Assembly (NCBI GenBank): GCA_937871985.1
Contig: CALMPB010000412.1
Span: 1 to 43,239, forward strand
DNA from: an uncultured Burkholderiaceae bacterium
GTDB lineage: Bacteria; Pseudomonadota; Gammaproteobacteria; Burkholderiales; Burkholderiaceae
Reading direction: 5' to 3'
Length of the DNA: 43,239 bases
Shown here: positions 33,314 through 41,845 of the stretch, piece after piece
Position numbering within the stretch: the first letter of the stretch is position 1
How the letters are laid out: each line of letters opens with the position of its first letter
Made by a program: the position numbers and the translations under genes
Notes under the pieces: generated by a model
What the model was told of the DNA's origin: nothing
Seen by the model: only the letters and a program-made list of their open reading frames with translations
Database searches by the model: none

Positions 33314-34300
33314 TTAGCCAGCCAGATTTCCGGGCGCCGTCGCCAGCACCTTTTGATAGATCGCGATGGTGTTTTCCACCGCGGTCCGCAGTGCCGCCGG
33401 CGAAGAGCCAACCCAGTCGTACCCCTGGCCAATCATTCGCTGGCGAGCGTTGTCGTCTTTGCCCAGGTTTGCTGCAAGTGCCGCGATGCCATCGCAGATG
33501 GGCGCGGGAGTGCCCGCAGGCCCGAACAAACCGAACCAGCCGCTGAAGTCCAATTGCCGCACCTGCTGTTCCTCGAAGGTCCTGGTATCTGGAAAAACCC
33601 TGGTACGCGTCTCGCCCGTCACGCCGAGGACGCGAACCTTGCCTTCGCGGGCCAGGCTTTCAAGCGCGCTGCTGGTCAGGAACACCGCATCGATGTGGCT
33701 GCCGAGCAGATCGGTGACCGCCTGGCCGGAACCTTTGTAGGGGACATGGGACAACTTGGCGCCCGTCGATTGGGCCAGCAACAGGCCATACAGGTGCGCT
33801 GACGAGCCGGTGCCGAAGGTGCCGTACGTCAAGGCCTGCTGGCGGGCGTCGGCCAGGAATTCATCCAGTGTCTTCCAACGCGACGAGCTGGCCACGGCCA
33901 GCACATTGGCGGTGGTCGCCAGCAAGGTGACGGGGCTGAACTCCTTGGTGATTTCGGCGGCGGTCGTCTTGGCAATGAGCGGTCCGAGTACGTGCGTGCT
34001 GGATGTGCCCAGCAACAAGGTCGTGCCGTCGGGCTTCTGGCGTGCAACGTGGCGCGCGGCGATGGCGCCGTTGGCGCCAGGCTTGTTCTCGACCACGAAG
34101 GTGGTGCCGGGCGCGTGCGTCTGGGCGAAGTGGGCGAATTCGCGCGCGAGCTGATCGGCGCCTCCCCCCGGGGCAAAGGGCACCACCAGCGTAATCAGCG
34201 CGGGTAGCGGTTGGCTCTGGGCCTTGGCCAGCTTGGTCCGCCCCAAGGCGCCCGCCGCCATGAGGCCCAATAACCCTGTGGTGAAAGATCTGCGTTTCAT
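33314..34300 (-). CDS. Bug-family (TctC-type) periplasmic solute-binding protein
   Basis: A 328-residue secreted binding protein. Its signal reads MKRRSFTTGLLGLMAAGALG. LITLVVPFAPGGGADQLARE, VVENKPGANGAIAARHVA and HVPYKGSGQAVTDLLGSHID are family marks. The ATG at 34300 has AGGAG about ten bases upstream; the frame extends further without a signal. Operator B lies 74-120 bp upstream and the FCD regulator beyond it, so it is probably the regulator's direct target. Confidence 0.9.
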   Translation of the reverse strand: MKRRSFTTGLLGLMAAGALGRTKLAKAQSQPLPALITLVVPFAPGGGADQLAREFAHFAQTHAPGTTFVVENKPGANGAIAARHVARQKPDGTTLLLGTSSTHVLGPLIAKTTAAEITKEFSPVTLLATTANVLAVASSSRWKTLDEFLADARQQALTYGTFGTGSSAHLYGLLLAQSTGAKLSHVPYKGSGQAVTDLLGSHIDAVFLTSSALESLAREGKVRVLGVTGETRTRVFPDTRTFEEQQVRQLDFSGWFGLFGPAGTPAPICDGIAALAANLGKDDNARQRMIGQGYDWVGSSPAALRTAVENTIAIYQKVLATAPGNLAG

Positions 34301-34373
34301 GACCGCCTGCTCCTGGTGTGGGGATCGGCCGCGGCAGCGCCCGCCAGCCGTCCGCGAACGTGAATGACGGTGC

Positions 34374-34420
34374 AAATCGTACTACTAAAAGCTAGAAAAT
34401 TATATTTTGGTACTACAATT
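34374..34420. promoter_or_regulatory. Operator B, probable FCD-regulator site
   Basis: GTACTAC (34379-34386 region) and GTACTACAATT (34410-34420) stand in the same 47-bp frame as operator A: both blocks begin AAATCGTA, have GTACTACAATT at offset 37-47 and an AT-rich middle. It lies directly upstream of the third Bug gene and downstream of the regulator gene. Confidence 0.68.
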
Positions 34421-34433
34421 TAATGGATAACAC

Positions 34434-35129
34434 CTAGTGTTGTCGCATCCGCAGTACCTGTAGAGCCGTCCGCCCGGCTTGGCGGACGTGGTGCAGGGCG
34501 GCCTTGCCGGCGGCCGCTTCGTCACGGGCCTTGAGCGCTTCGAAGATCTGGGTCAATTCGTATAGGGTTTCGGGCAGCCGGCTGGGCGCGGACAGGGAGG
34601 TGCGCCGCAACAGCACGATGCGGTTGTGCAGTTGGCGCAGCATGCTGCCGAGCAGGCGATTGCCGCACCCGGCGGCGATCGTGTCATAGAACGTATCGCT
34701 CAGGGCGACCGTCTGCTCGACGTCGCCACGACGCGCGGCCTCGGCAAGGGCGTCGAAGGTGGTTGCCAAGGTCTGCATGTGCTCGCTGCGCGCGCGCAGC
34801 GCGAAGCCGGTGCAGATCTGCGCTTCCAGGATGCCTCGCACTTCGTAGATCTCTTCCGCTTCTTCGTAGGTCAGCACCGCGACCACCGGGCCGCGATTGG
34901 GGATGATCTCGATGAGGCCTTCGGCCTCGACCTGGCGTAGCGCTTCGCGAACCAGTGTGCGACTGACGTCGAGCAGTTCCATCAACTCCCGTTCCTTGAG
35001 GCGTTCGCCCGGCTGGAATCTGCCCGAAAGAATGGTTTTGCGCAGCGCGTCTTCCGCTTGCCGTCGCAGCGGGGTCGAAGGGACGTCCTGTTCGGTGGGT
35101 GAGCGCGCGTCCTGCTTATCGTTATTCAT
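34434..35129 (-). CDS. GntR-family regulator with FCD domain
   Basis: A 231-residue regulator. The GntR winged helix lies at 20-88 (LRKTILSGRFQPGERLKERE, LDVSRTLVREALRQVEAEGL). The helical FCD effector domain follows from about 93 (IYEVRGILEAQICTGFALRA). FCD proteins usually bind a metal through one Asp and three His; here the usual FH after that Asp is FY (DTFYDTIAAGCGN), so metal binding may be altered or absent. The two GTAGTAC-type operators nearby fit the GntR/FadR subfamily palindrome style. It probably represses the surrounding Bug, GST and hydrolase genes until a carboxylate ligand is present. Confidence 0.9.
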   Translation of the reverse strand: MNNDKQDARSPTEQDVPSTPLRRQAEDALRKTILSGRFQPGERLKERELMELLDVSRTLVREALRQVEAEGLIEIIPNRGPVVAVLTYEEAEEIYEVRGILEAQICTGFALRARSEHMQTLATTFDALAEAARRGDVEQTVALSDTFYDTIAAGCGNRLLGSMLRQLHNRIVLLRRTSLSAPSRLPETLYELTQIFEALKARDEAAAGKAALHHVRQAGRTALQVLRMRQH

Positions 35130-35313
35130 GGAGTGTCATACCGGAATTTGCTGTTCTCTCAAGGCGATCATACGAAAATTGTATGGCATCGCGCAGCTAG
35201 CCCGTACGTCGTTTCCGTCCCGGCGCTTGAGCTGAGTACGCCGAGCGCCGTGCGCGAGGGGCGCAGCCACGATGCCCGCGCCTTCGCGCACGAGCCGGCA
35301 CGCCAGGTTCATG

Positions 35314-36801
35314 TCATTGCTTTCCGGTTGCTTGCACGGCGTCGCGTTGCTTGGCGTCCCGATCCAAGCCCGTGCCTGACCATCCCGCGCCCAGCGCCTT
35401 GTACAAGGCAATCCCACCGCGCAGTTGCGCCAGTTGACTGAGCGCCAGGGCATCACGTGCCTGGTTCAGGTTGCGCTGCGCCGTCAACACCGGCAGGTAG
35501 GCGCTCAGCCCGCGCGCGTAGAGCCGTGTCGCCTGCGTCAGGGCGTGTCGGCTGTCGACCACAGCATCCTGCAACGCGGCTTGCCGTTGGCGTTCGCTGG
35601 TCCACGCTGTCAACGCGTCCTCCACGTCGCGCAGCGCGGAGCGCACGTCCCGCTCGTAGACGCGCCGCGCCGCGTCGGCGTTGGCCTGTGCCGCAGCCAC
35701 GCCCGCCTGTGCGCGTCCTGCATCGTAGAGGGATTGGCTGCCCTGCAGCGCCGCCGACCACGCCAGGCTGGCGCCCGAGAACAAATCGCGGATGACGCTG
35801 GCCGTGGTGCCGATACCCAGGGGAATGCGGAACGTCGGGAGGCGTTCGGCCTGCGCCACGCCGATTTGAGCCGTGGCGGCGGCCAGGCGTCGTTCGTCCG
35901 CTCGCAGGTCGGGGCGTTGGCGGATGACGTCCGACGGCAGTGACAGCGGCAAGTCGGCGGGCATGGACAAGGCTGGCGCGGGCGTGGCCAAGGCCGCTTG
36001 CCAGTCTCCGGGAAAGCCGCCCGCCAGTACGCCGATGGCGTGACTGAAACGGGCGATGTCCGCTTCCAGCAGAGGGGGTTGCGCCTGGGCCGCTACGCGT
36101 TCGGCGCGGGCCAGGGTGACGTCGGCCTGTGTGCCCAGGCCGCCGCCTTGCGCTCGTTCGGCCAAGCGCTCGGCTTCGAGCAGCGCGCGAATGTTGTCGC
36201 GCGCGATGGCCAGGCGACGCTGCGCGGCACGCAGCCCGGCGTAATCGGATACCAGTTCGGCCACCAGGCTCACTTGCAGCGCGCGATGGTCCGCGGCCAG
36301 CGCCTGGATGCCGGCGTCGGCCGCCTCCACCGCACGGCGCGTGCCGCCGAACAGGTCCAGTTCCCAACTGGCATCGAATCCCAGGTGCCAGCTTCGCGCC
36401 CGTCCGCCGGGCTGTGAGCTGAGCGCCTGACTGCTGCGCACGGCATCCCCGCGCGCTCCGGCCGATACCTCCGGCAGGGCGGCCGTGGCGATCTGCGCGC
36501 GCTCGGCGCGTGCCTGGCGCAGGCGCGCCAAGGCGATGTCCAGGTCCTGGTTGTGCGCCAGCGTCCGGTCGACCAACTGGTCGAGCAGGGGGTCCTGGAA
36601 GGCGCGCCACCAGGCGCGCAGGCCAGTGTGATCGCCGCCGGGCATCGCGGCCTCGGCCTCGATCCAGTGCGCGGGGACGTCCAGCGTCGGCGCGTGGTAG
36701 TCCGGGCCGGCCAGGGTGCAGCCGGTCAGGACCGCCAGCAGCGAGGTCTGCAGCAGCGCCTGCCGAAGGCGCGGCAGCGAGCAGGGCGGGGGTGTTTGCA
36801 T
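35314..36801 (-). CDS. Outer-membrane efflux lipoprotein (NodT/MdtP type)
   Basis: A 495-residue outer-membrane factor of the RND/MFP type. A lipoprotein signal with lipobox LTGC (residues 25-28) starts it. Two OEP repeats follow, with the family segments WWRAFQDPLLDQLVDRTLAHNQ (first motif, shortened here to its core WWRAF...DPLLDQLV) and RPDLRADERRLAAATAQIGVA. It forms the trimeric exit duct of the pump. It starts 10 bp after the membrane-fusion gene, so the two are co-translated. It is the last gene of a four-gene efflux operon under a LysR regulator. Confidence 0.9.
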   Translation of the reverse strand: MQTPPPCSLPRLRQALLQTSLLAVLTGCTLAGPDYHAPTLDVPAHWIEAEAAMPGGDHTGLRAWWRAFQDPLLDQLVDRTLAHNQDLDIALARLRQARAERAQIATAALPEVSAGARGDAVRSSQALSSQPGGRARSWHLGFDASWELDLFGGTRRAVEAADAGIQALAADHRALQVSLVAELVSDYAGLRAAQRRLAIARDNIRALLEAERLAERAQGGGLGTQADVTLARAERVAAQAQPPLLEADIARFSHAIGVLAGGFPGDWQAALATPAPALSMPADLPLSLPSDVIRQRPDLRADERRLAAATAQIGVAQAERLPTFRIPLGIGTTASVIRDLFSGASLAWSAALQGSQSLYDAGRAQAGVAAAQANADAARRVYERDVRSALRDVEDALTAWTSERQRQAALQDAVVDSRHALTQATRLYARGLSAYLPVLTAQRNLNQARDALALSQLAQLRGGIALYKALGAGWSGTGLDRDAKQRDAVQATGKQ

Positions 36802-36811
36802 GGCCCTGCCC

Positions 36812-37741
36812 TCACAGCCAGCGATGCAGCAGCGAGATCAGCCGGCCCTGGGGCGCCGGGGCGCCTGCCGATGGCGCCACCTCGATGCTGCCGGTCATGC
36901 CGGCCGCCAGTACGACTTCGTGCGGCACATGCTCGAACTCGATGCGTACCGGGATGCGCTGCGCCAGCCGGACCCAACTGAAACTGGGTTCCACGCTCGG
37001 CAGGCCCTGCGCATCGGCCTGCTGATTGGTGTCGGTGATGCCCCGGCCGATGCTTGCCACCCGGCCCGACAGCACCTGGTCGAACCCCATGAGGCGGATT
37101 CGTGCCGCCGCGCCGGGCTGGATGGCGCGCAGTTTGGTCTCCTCGAAATAGCCGGTGATCCAGAAGCTGCGGGCATCGAGCAACGCGATGTTCGGCTGGC
37201 CCGCGACGGCGTAGTCGCCCTTGTTCAGGCGCAGGCGCGTGATGTAGCCGTCGGTCGGCGCGCGCAGCACGGTGCGCGCCAGGTCCAGCTTCGCTCTGTC
37301 CACGGCGACCTGCGCACTGCGCAGCTCGGCCTGGGCGATAGCCACTGCCTGGTTGGCGCGCTGGATCTCCTCGGCTGGCACCAGGCTTTCCATGCCGCGG
37401 CGTCGCCGCGCCTCCCCGGTCTTCTGGCGCAGGGCGATTTCTGCCGCCGCCAATTGCGCTTCAGCCTGAGCCAACGCCAACGTGAAGCTGGCGTTGTCGA
37501 TGCGATAGAGCACTTCGCCCTGCTTGACGTATTGATCGTCCGTCACCGAAACGTCGGCGACGGTGCCGGACACCTCGGAGGCGATGCGCACGATCTGTGC
37601 GCTGACCCTGCCATCGCGAGTCCAGGGCGCGACGACGTAGGCGCGCCACAGCGCGGAGACCAGAAGGCCGGCGGCGATGACCACGGCAAGCGTCAATCCT
37701 GCCCGCAGCAGAGTCTTTGCGGGGAATGAGCGTTCAGACAT
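36812..37741 (-). CDS. Membrane-fusion (periplasmic adaptor) protein, AaeA/EmrA type
   Basis: A 309-residue HlyD-family adaptor. One N-terminal membrane helix (about 12-32) is followed by the first half-lipoyl region (SAQIVRIASEVSGTVADVSV), a coiled-coil hairpin (about 85-155), the second lipoyl half (TVLRAPTDGYITRLRLNKGD) and a beta-barrel (FWITGYFEETKL). It bridges the FUSC inner-membrane protein and the outer-membrane factor. The start at 37741 overlaps the end of the DUF1656 gene by 8 bp. Order and size match AaeA of aromatic carboxylate efflux pumps. Confidence 0.9.
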   Translation of the reverse strand: MSERSFPAKTLLRAGLTLAVVIAAGLLVSALWRAYVVAPWTRDGRVSAQIVRIASEVSGTVADVSVTDDQYVKQGEVLYRIDNASFTLALAQAEAQLAAAEIALRQKTGEARRRRGMESLVPAEEIQRANQAVAIAQAELRSAQVAVDRAKLDLARTVLRAPTDGYITRLRLNKGDYAVAGQPNIALLDARSFWITGYFEETKLRAIQPGAAARIRLMGFDQVLSGRVASIGRGITDTNQQADAQGLPSVEPSFSWVRLAQRIPVRIEFEHVPHEVVLAAGMTGSIEVAPSAGAPAPQGRLISLLHRWL

Positions 37742-37928
37742 AAAGCACCAACAGGGAAACGAGGCAAAGGGAAATGGCGAACTCGAACAGGCCCGGATGC
37801 CACACCCGGCGCAGCACGCCGCTGCGTGCCAGCATGAAACGAAGGCCCAGGTAGATTGGCAGGGCCACGCAGGCATAGACGAAGAAGGGAGGCAGGTAGA
37901 CGCCGGCCAGCGGGAATTCACTGAGCAT
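37734..37928 (-). CDS. DUF1656 small membrane protein (AaeX-like)
   Basis: A 64-residue inner-membrane protein with two hydrophobic segments (VYLPPFFVYACVALPIYLGL and FEFAISLCLVSLLVLYV) linked by a basic loop, as in AaeX/YtcA. The ATG at 37928 has GGAGG eight bases upstream; the ATG at 37934 is too close to it. It overlaps both the FUSC stop and the adaptor start. These small proteins accompany FUSC-type pumps; their role is unknown. Confidence 0.87.
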   Translation of the reverse strand: MLSEFPLAGVYLPPFFVYACVALPIYLGLRFMLARSGVLRRVWHPGLFEFAISLCLVSLLVLYV

Positions 37929-40077
37929 GGACATGGCCTCCAAAGGGCGGGGAAACCTCGACCGCATGGCGCTCCAGCAGCGCGGCGACGTCCTGCAGAA
38001 CAACCGTCGATCGCTGCTCGTCTTGCGTGGTGGCGCTCGAGCGCGGGGGCAGGCGCGTCAAGGTCTGCGCCGCGCGGCGGGCCAGACGCGCGGCCCGAGC
38101 GGGGTCATCGGCCCGCTGGCGCATATGGCGCAACGCGCTGGCCACCACGCGTGGCCATTCGGCGTCCTGAGGCGCCTGGCGCACCCAGCGTCGCAAACGC
38201 AGCACTTCCCGGCCCAGATGCTGGCTGGCCAGGGCCTGCGCGATGGCGCGATCCATCTCCTGCGGTTGTGCCCTGAGCAACGCGCCAAGTTGCGCGATGC
38301 GGTGTTGCTGGCGCCATTGCCATGCGCGCGCATCGGCGGGCTGGCCGCGCAAGGTTCCCAGCGCCTCATCGCGGATGCGCTGGCGCAGGCGCGTGGCGTC
38401 TCGCGCCTGGTTGCGCGGCAGCACGATCCGGAAGCCCAGCAGTGTGAAACACGTAGCCAGCACCCAGGCCGCCGCGCTATTGAGAAACGATGCAAAGTCG
38501 TAGCTCATGGGGTTGTTGGGCGCCGCCAGTGTCGTGAACGCCACCAGATAGGCCACGGCCCCCGGGGCGTAGCGGGGCATCGTGGTGGCGTATACACCAG
38601 GCAGCCAGAACAGACTCAGGGTAACTAGCAGCAGCGGCAGGCCCGAGACGTGTGGGAGCACGATGAAAGAGCACAGGAAGGCCATCGCCACGGCGGCCGC
38701 CGTGCCCTTGATGAATTCGACCGCGCCCAACGCGGGATCAGGCGCAGTGGAAAGCAGCGCGCATGCCGCCGCCAGCCCCGCCAACATCAGGTTGCCTTCC
38801 GTCCATCCCGTGGCGATCCAGAAGGCACCTCCCATCACCACCGTCAACATGGCGCGCACGCCGTTCTGGATGGCCGCCACGGTATCGCGGTGGAACGGCA
38901 CGCGCACGCGCGCCGGCGTTGGCCTGGGTTGGTGGAAGCGCTCGATGCTGTCGATGGCCTGCAGGTAATCGTCGAGTTGCTCGATCAGGCGATCGCCCGC
39001 GATCATCATCGCGGCCTGCTCGGCGGGATCATCCAGCGACGTCGCGGCAAGGGCGGCCACCAATCTGGCGCGCAGCGCGCTCAGTCGTCGTCTGGCCTGC
39101 GCTCTTGCGGACGGGCCGGGTTCCTGCGCCAGAGCCTGTCCCGCCTGCCGCCATGCCCGCTCCCAGTCCGGCTGCAACGCGTCCAGCGCCGCGAGGCTGG
39201 GGCTGTGTTCGCGCAGGGGCGGCACGCCGCCCACCAGGGCGGAAAACAGCGACGCCATCGCGTGCCGCAGCGTGCCCGCCCGATGGGCCAGATCGGCAGA
39301 CTCGGCCTTGCCCAGCGCCAGCAGATCGTCCATGCCATAGACCTCGGCGATGAGAGAGCGACGTCGGACATCCAGGGGCTTGGTATCCGGCGCCACGCTG
39401 CTTTGCAGGGCCTGATGGTGGGTCGATAACACGTCGGCGGTCGCGGCGGCCAGACGGTCGAGCAACATAGCCAGGCGGCTGTGCACGCTGCGGTTGCTGA
39501 ACAGCGCGGACACCACGGCCAGGCAGACCACGCCGAGCAGCACGGACGAGCCGCGCCCCATCACCTGATCGAAGGTGCGTTCAGGATGTTGCATGGCGCC
39601 GAAGGCCGCCAGGCCCACGGTATAGCCCGCCAGCGAGGCGCCATAGGCCCGGAAATGCCGCAGCAGGGTCATGCCAGCCACGCATACCCCTAGCCAGGCG
39701 CCGAAGCCGAGCAGGAAAGGCCAGGGCATTTGGCCGAAGGCGCTCATCAGGACGAAGGCCGCCAGCATGCCGACCAGCGTGCCCAGTACCCGCCACACCC
39801 CCTTGCCGATCACGCCGCCCTGGATGGGGTTGATGACCAGCAGCACGCTGGATGCCGCCGCGTAGGGCGCGTGCAGTTCCAGCAGATAGGCCGACGTCAA
39901 GGCAAGGCAGGCGGCCAGGATTGAACGCATCACATAGGCGGCGCGAGGCGTGGTCAGATCGAGATAGGGCAGCCCTCGCGCCAACCCATCCCGAAGCCGG
40001 GACGGGCGTGGAGAAACGCCTGAAGCCGCGTCACGCAGCTTTACACAACGCACGGGATACCCTTCTGCAGTGATCAA
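37918..40077 (-). CDS. FUSC-family inner-membrane efflux protein (AaeB/MdtO type)
   Basis: A 719-residue membrane protein with the FUSC layout: an N-terminal block of membrane helices (about 50-200, with VLLVINPIQGGVIGKGVWRV), a cytoplasmic helical region (about 220-400), a second block of membrane helices (about 410-535, GAFWIATGWTEGNLMLAGLA) and a C-terminal cytoplasmic part. It is the proton-driven transporter of the pump, by homology exporting aromatic or hydroxylated carboxylates. The frame opens at TTG 40077; a GTG at 40053 behind GAAGGG is an alternative. It is the first gene of the pump operon. Confidence 0.9.
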   Translation of the reverse strand: MITAEGYPVRCVKLRDAASGVSPRPSRLRDGLARGLPYLDLTTPRAAYVMRSILAACLALTSAYLLELHAPYAAASSVLLVINPIQGGVIGKGVWRVLGTLVGMLAAFVLMSAFGQMPWPFLLGFGAWLGVCVAGMTLLRHFRAYGASLAGYTVGLAAFGAMQHPERTFDQVMGRGSSVLLGVVCLAVVSALFSNRSVHSRLAMLLDRLAAATADVLSTHHQALQSSVAPDTKPLDVRRRSLIAEVYGMDDLLALGKAESADLAHRAGTLRHAMASLFSALVGGVPPLREHSPSLAALDALQPDWERAWRQAGQALAQEPGPSARAQARRRLSALRARLVAALAATSLDDPAEQAAMMIAGDRLIEQLDDYLQAIDSIERFHQPRPTPARVRVPFHRDTVAAIQNGVRAMLTVVMGGAFWIATGWTEGNLMLAGLAAACALLSTAPDPALGAVEFIKGTAAAVAMAFLCSFIVLPHVSGLPLLLVTLSLFWLPGVYATTMPRYAPGAVAYLVAFTTLAAPNNPMSYDFASFLNSAAAWVLATCFTLLGFRIVLPRNQARDATRLRQRIRDEALGTLRGQPADARAWQWRQQHRIAQLGALLRAQPQEMDRAIAQALASQHLGREVLRLRRWVRQAPQDAEWPRVVASALRHMRQRADDPARAARLARRAAQTLTRLPPRSSATTQDEQRSTVVLQDVAALLERHAVEVSPPFGGHVHAQ

Positions 40078-40172
40078 TACGAATCACTGTAGGCAGGTGC
40101 AATCATTCCGAAAAGTGAATTTATCGCAACCTTATGATTGCGTGAAACGCATGTGTTGGCCCACGCGTGCCG

Positions 40173-41105
40173 TTATGGTTTGGCGCGCTTGGCCGCTTGC
40201 GCCCGGCTCTCGGTGCAAAGCGTATGAATCGTCTGCCGCAGCCATTGGTGGGCCGGATCGCTATCCAGGCGCGGGTGCCAGGCCTGTGTCAGCAGCACCG
40301 TTTCGAGCGGCGTCGGCAGGTCGAACAGGCGGACGCGCAGGCCCGCGGCCAGCGCGCTGCTGGCCAGATGCCGCGGCAAGGGCAGCAGCAGGTCGGAATC
40401 CTGAAGCGCGAACAGCGCCGTGTACGGATTGGGCACCACCAGGGCGACATGCCGACGCAGCCCCTGCGCTTCCAGCGCGGCGTCGAGCGGCCCGGCGGCC
40501 TTGCCGCGCCGCGAGACGTTGATGTGTTCCCAGCGCGTAAGGCGTTCGGGCGTGATCTCGTCGTCGAATATCGGGTGATTGGCTCTAGCGGCGCCCACGA
40601 ACGTCGTGGTGAACAGGGACTGCACGCGAATCTCCGGTCCGAGCTTGCGCGAGGCGCTGATGAACAGGTCGATGCGGCCGCTGCGCAGCGCATCGTCGTC
40701 CACGTCGTCTTCCTCCGGCGAAAAGCGCAGCATCGCGCGCGGCATCTCGCGCGCCATCGCGTCCAGCAGGTGGCCCAGGTGGATGCTCACGAACTCGTCG
40801 GTGGCGCGGACGTTGAAACGCCGATCCAGCGACTTCAGGTCAATGTCGACGCCGGCGGTAAACACCTGCGAGGCCTGTTCGACCGCCGCCCGCACTTGTT
40901 CGCGCAGTGCCAGCGCCTTGGGGGTGGGCATGAGTTTGCGGCCGATCTGGACGAACACCGGGTCGCCCAGCGCTTCGCGGATGCGGCTCAAAGTGCGGCT
41001 CATCGCCGGGGCGCTCAGGTGCATGCGGCGCGCGGCGCCGATGACGCTGCCTTCATCCAGCAGCGCGTCCAGCGCCAGCAGCAGATTGAGGTCGGGACGC
41101 GGCAT
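40173..41105 (-). CDS. LysR-family regulator of the efflux operon
   Basis: A 310-residue LysR regulator. The HTH (residues 5-62) includes LNLLLALDALLDEGSVIGAA and MSRTLSRIREALGDPVFVQI; the effector domain starts near 90. Its N-terminal PDLNLL pattern is that of the NodD/NahR-like branch, which often senses aromatic acids. It lies 95 bp upstream of the FUSC gene on the same strand, rather than divergent as is commoner. Control of the pump by an aromatic effector is inferred. Confidence 0.88.
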   Translation of the reverse strand: MPRPDLNLLLALDALLDEGSVIGAARRMHLSAPAMSRTLSRIREALGDPVFVQIGRKLMPTPKALALREQVRAAVEQASQVFTAGVDIDLKSLDRRFNVRATDEFVSIHLGHLLDAMAREMPRAMLRFSPEEDDVDDDALRSGRIDLFISASRKLGPEIRVQSLFTTTFVGAARANHPIFDDEITPERLTRWEHINVSRRGKAAGPLDAALEAQGLRRHVALVVPNPYTALFALQDSDLLLPLPRHLASSALAAGLRVRLFDLPTPLETVLLTQAWHPRLDSDPAHQWLRQTIHTLCTESRAQAAKRAKP

Positions 41106-41308
41106 GGATGCCCCTATCTTTGATTACATTGGTGCAATCATATGTTCTTTTGAATGACGGCTGAGGCATGCGTCGGCGAAGGCGTATGCATTCAATACCC
41201 GACGGCTGGAAGCGTTGTCTCGCATGGCCTGGCGCCCAGAGTGCGCCGTGGCCGCACTCCATCGTGGCGAGTTGTTGCGGTTCGGCCTGAGGGCCGGCGA
41301 ACTCGCCG

Positions 41309-41455
41309 CTATGGCGCTTTCATCTCCTTTTTCTCCGCTTTCTCTTTTTTCTCCTTTTTTTCGCCGTCGTAATGGGACTTGATGGCGAGAAACATGCCCG
41401 TGCCCAACACGAGGAGCTTGAACGTACCGAAGATGACAGGGACCCAAAAATTCAT
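41309..41455 (-). CDS. Lysine-rich 48-residue membrane microprotein
   Basis: A minus-strand frame of 48 residues has one hydrophobic helix (VPVIFGTFKLLVLGTGMFLA) followed by a highly charged tail (DGEKKEKKEKAEKKEMK). The ATG at 41455 has GAGG five bases upstream; a tandem ATG at 41458 is closer. The N-out/C-in topology predicted by the lysines would place the tail in the cytoplasm. The family is not recognised. It stands alone between the LysR gene and a perfect 13-bp inverted repeat at 41491-41529, which may control it. Confidence 0.68.
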   Translation of the reverse strand: MNFWVPVIFGTFKLLVLGTGMFLAIKSHYDGEKKEKKEKAEKKEMKAP

Positions 41456-41490
41456 CATTTCCTCAAAGTGCGGCGCTTCAGATCCCAACG

Positions 41491-41529
41491 CAAATATCCA
41501 TACGTGTATTTAATTTGTATGGATATTTG
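41491..41529. promoter_or_regulatory. Perfect 13-bp inverted repeat, probable operator
   Basis: CAAATATCCATAC and GTATGGATATTTG are exact inverted copies separated by 13 bp of AT-rich sequence. It starts 36 bp upstream of the microprotein gene. Long arms and short spacing suit a dimeric repressor; without a T-run and with an AT-rich loop it is unlikely to be a terminator. The cognate regulator is unknown. Confidence 0.62.
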
Positions 41530-41683
41530 TCAATGAAATTAGGAAAAAAGCCATACATAAATATAAAGCATGTCTGGCCCATGCCGCCAAAAACAAACGT
41601 GTCTTGGCTGCGACTCTTTGCCGCAGGTGTTGATCATGCACGGCAAGGGCCGGCTCAAGCGCGATGGAAACGAACGCTCGTAC

Positions 41684-41800
41684 GCTCAGGCGGCGGTCCT
41701 GTGCGCCCCGGTGGCCGATGCCGCCGATGGCCCTATCGTGTTCCAGCGAGGCACGCAGCAGGCCTGCGCGCAACGCTACACGCCCGACTCGACCTTCAAG
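41684..41800 (+). pseudogene. Class D beta-lactamase (OXA) remnant
   Basis: One frame reads AQAAVLCAPVADAADG, then PIVFQRGTQQACAQRY and TPDSTFK. STFK is the active-site serine motif of OXA beta-lactamases, and the preceding residues resemble the mature N-terminus of the chromosomal OXA-114 group of Achromobacter, recalled from memory. Homology stops right after STFK; the signal peptide, the SxV and KTG motifs and the other 200 residues are missing. The sequence then runs into the end of the histidine kinase gene. It is a deletion scar, not a functional resistance gene. Confidence 0.68.
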
Positions 41801-41845
41801 GCCTGCGAGCCCGGGGCGGCCAGCGGGCCGGGCGCTCGCGCGGGA

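Noticed and set aside
35453..36610. A 385-residue minus-strand frame within the outer-membrane factor gene.
   Set aside because: Arginine- and glycine-rich shadow in another frame of a well-supported gene.
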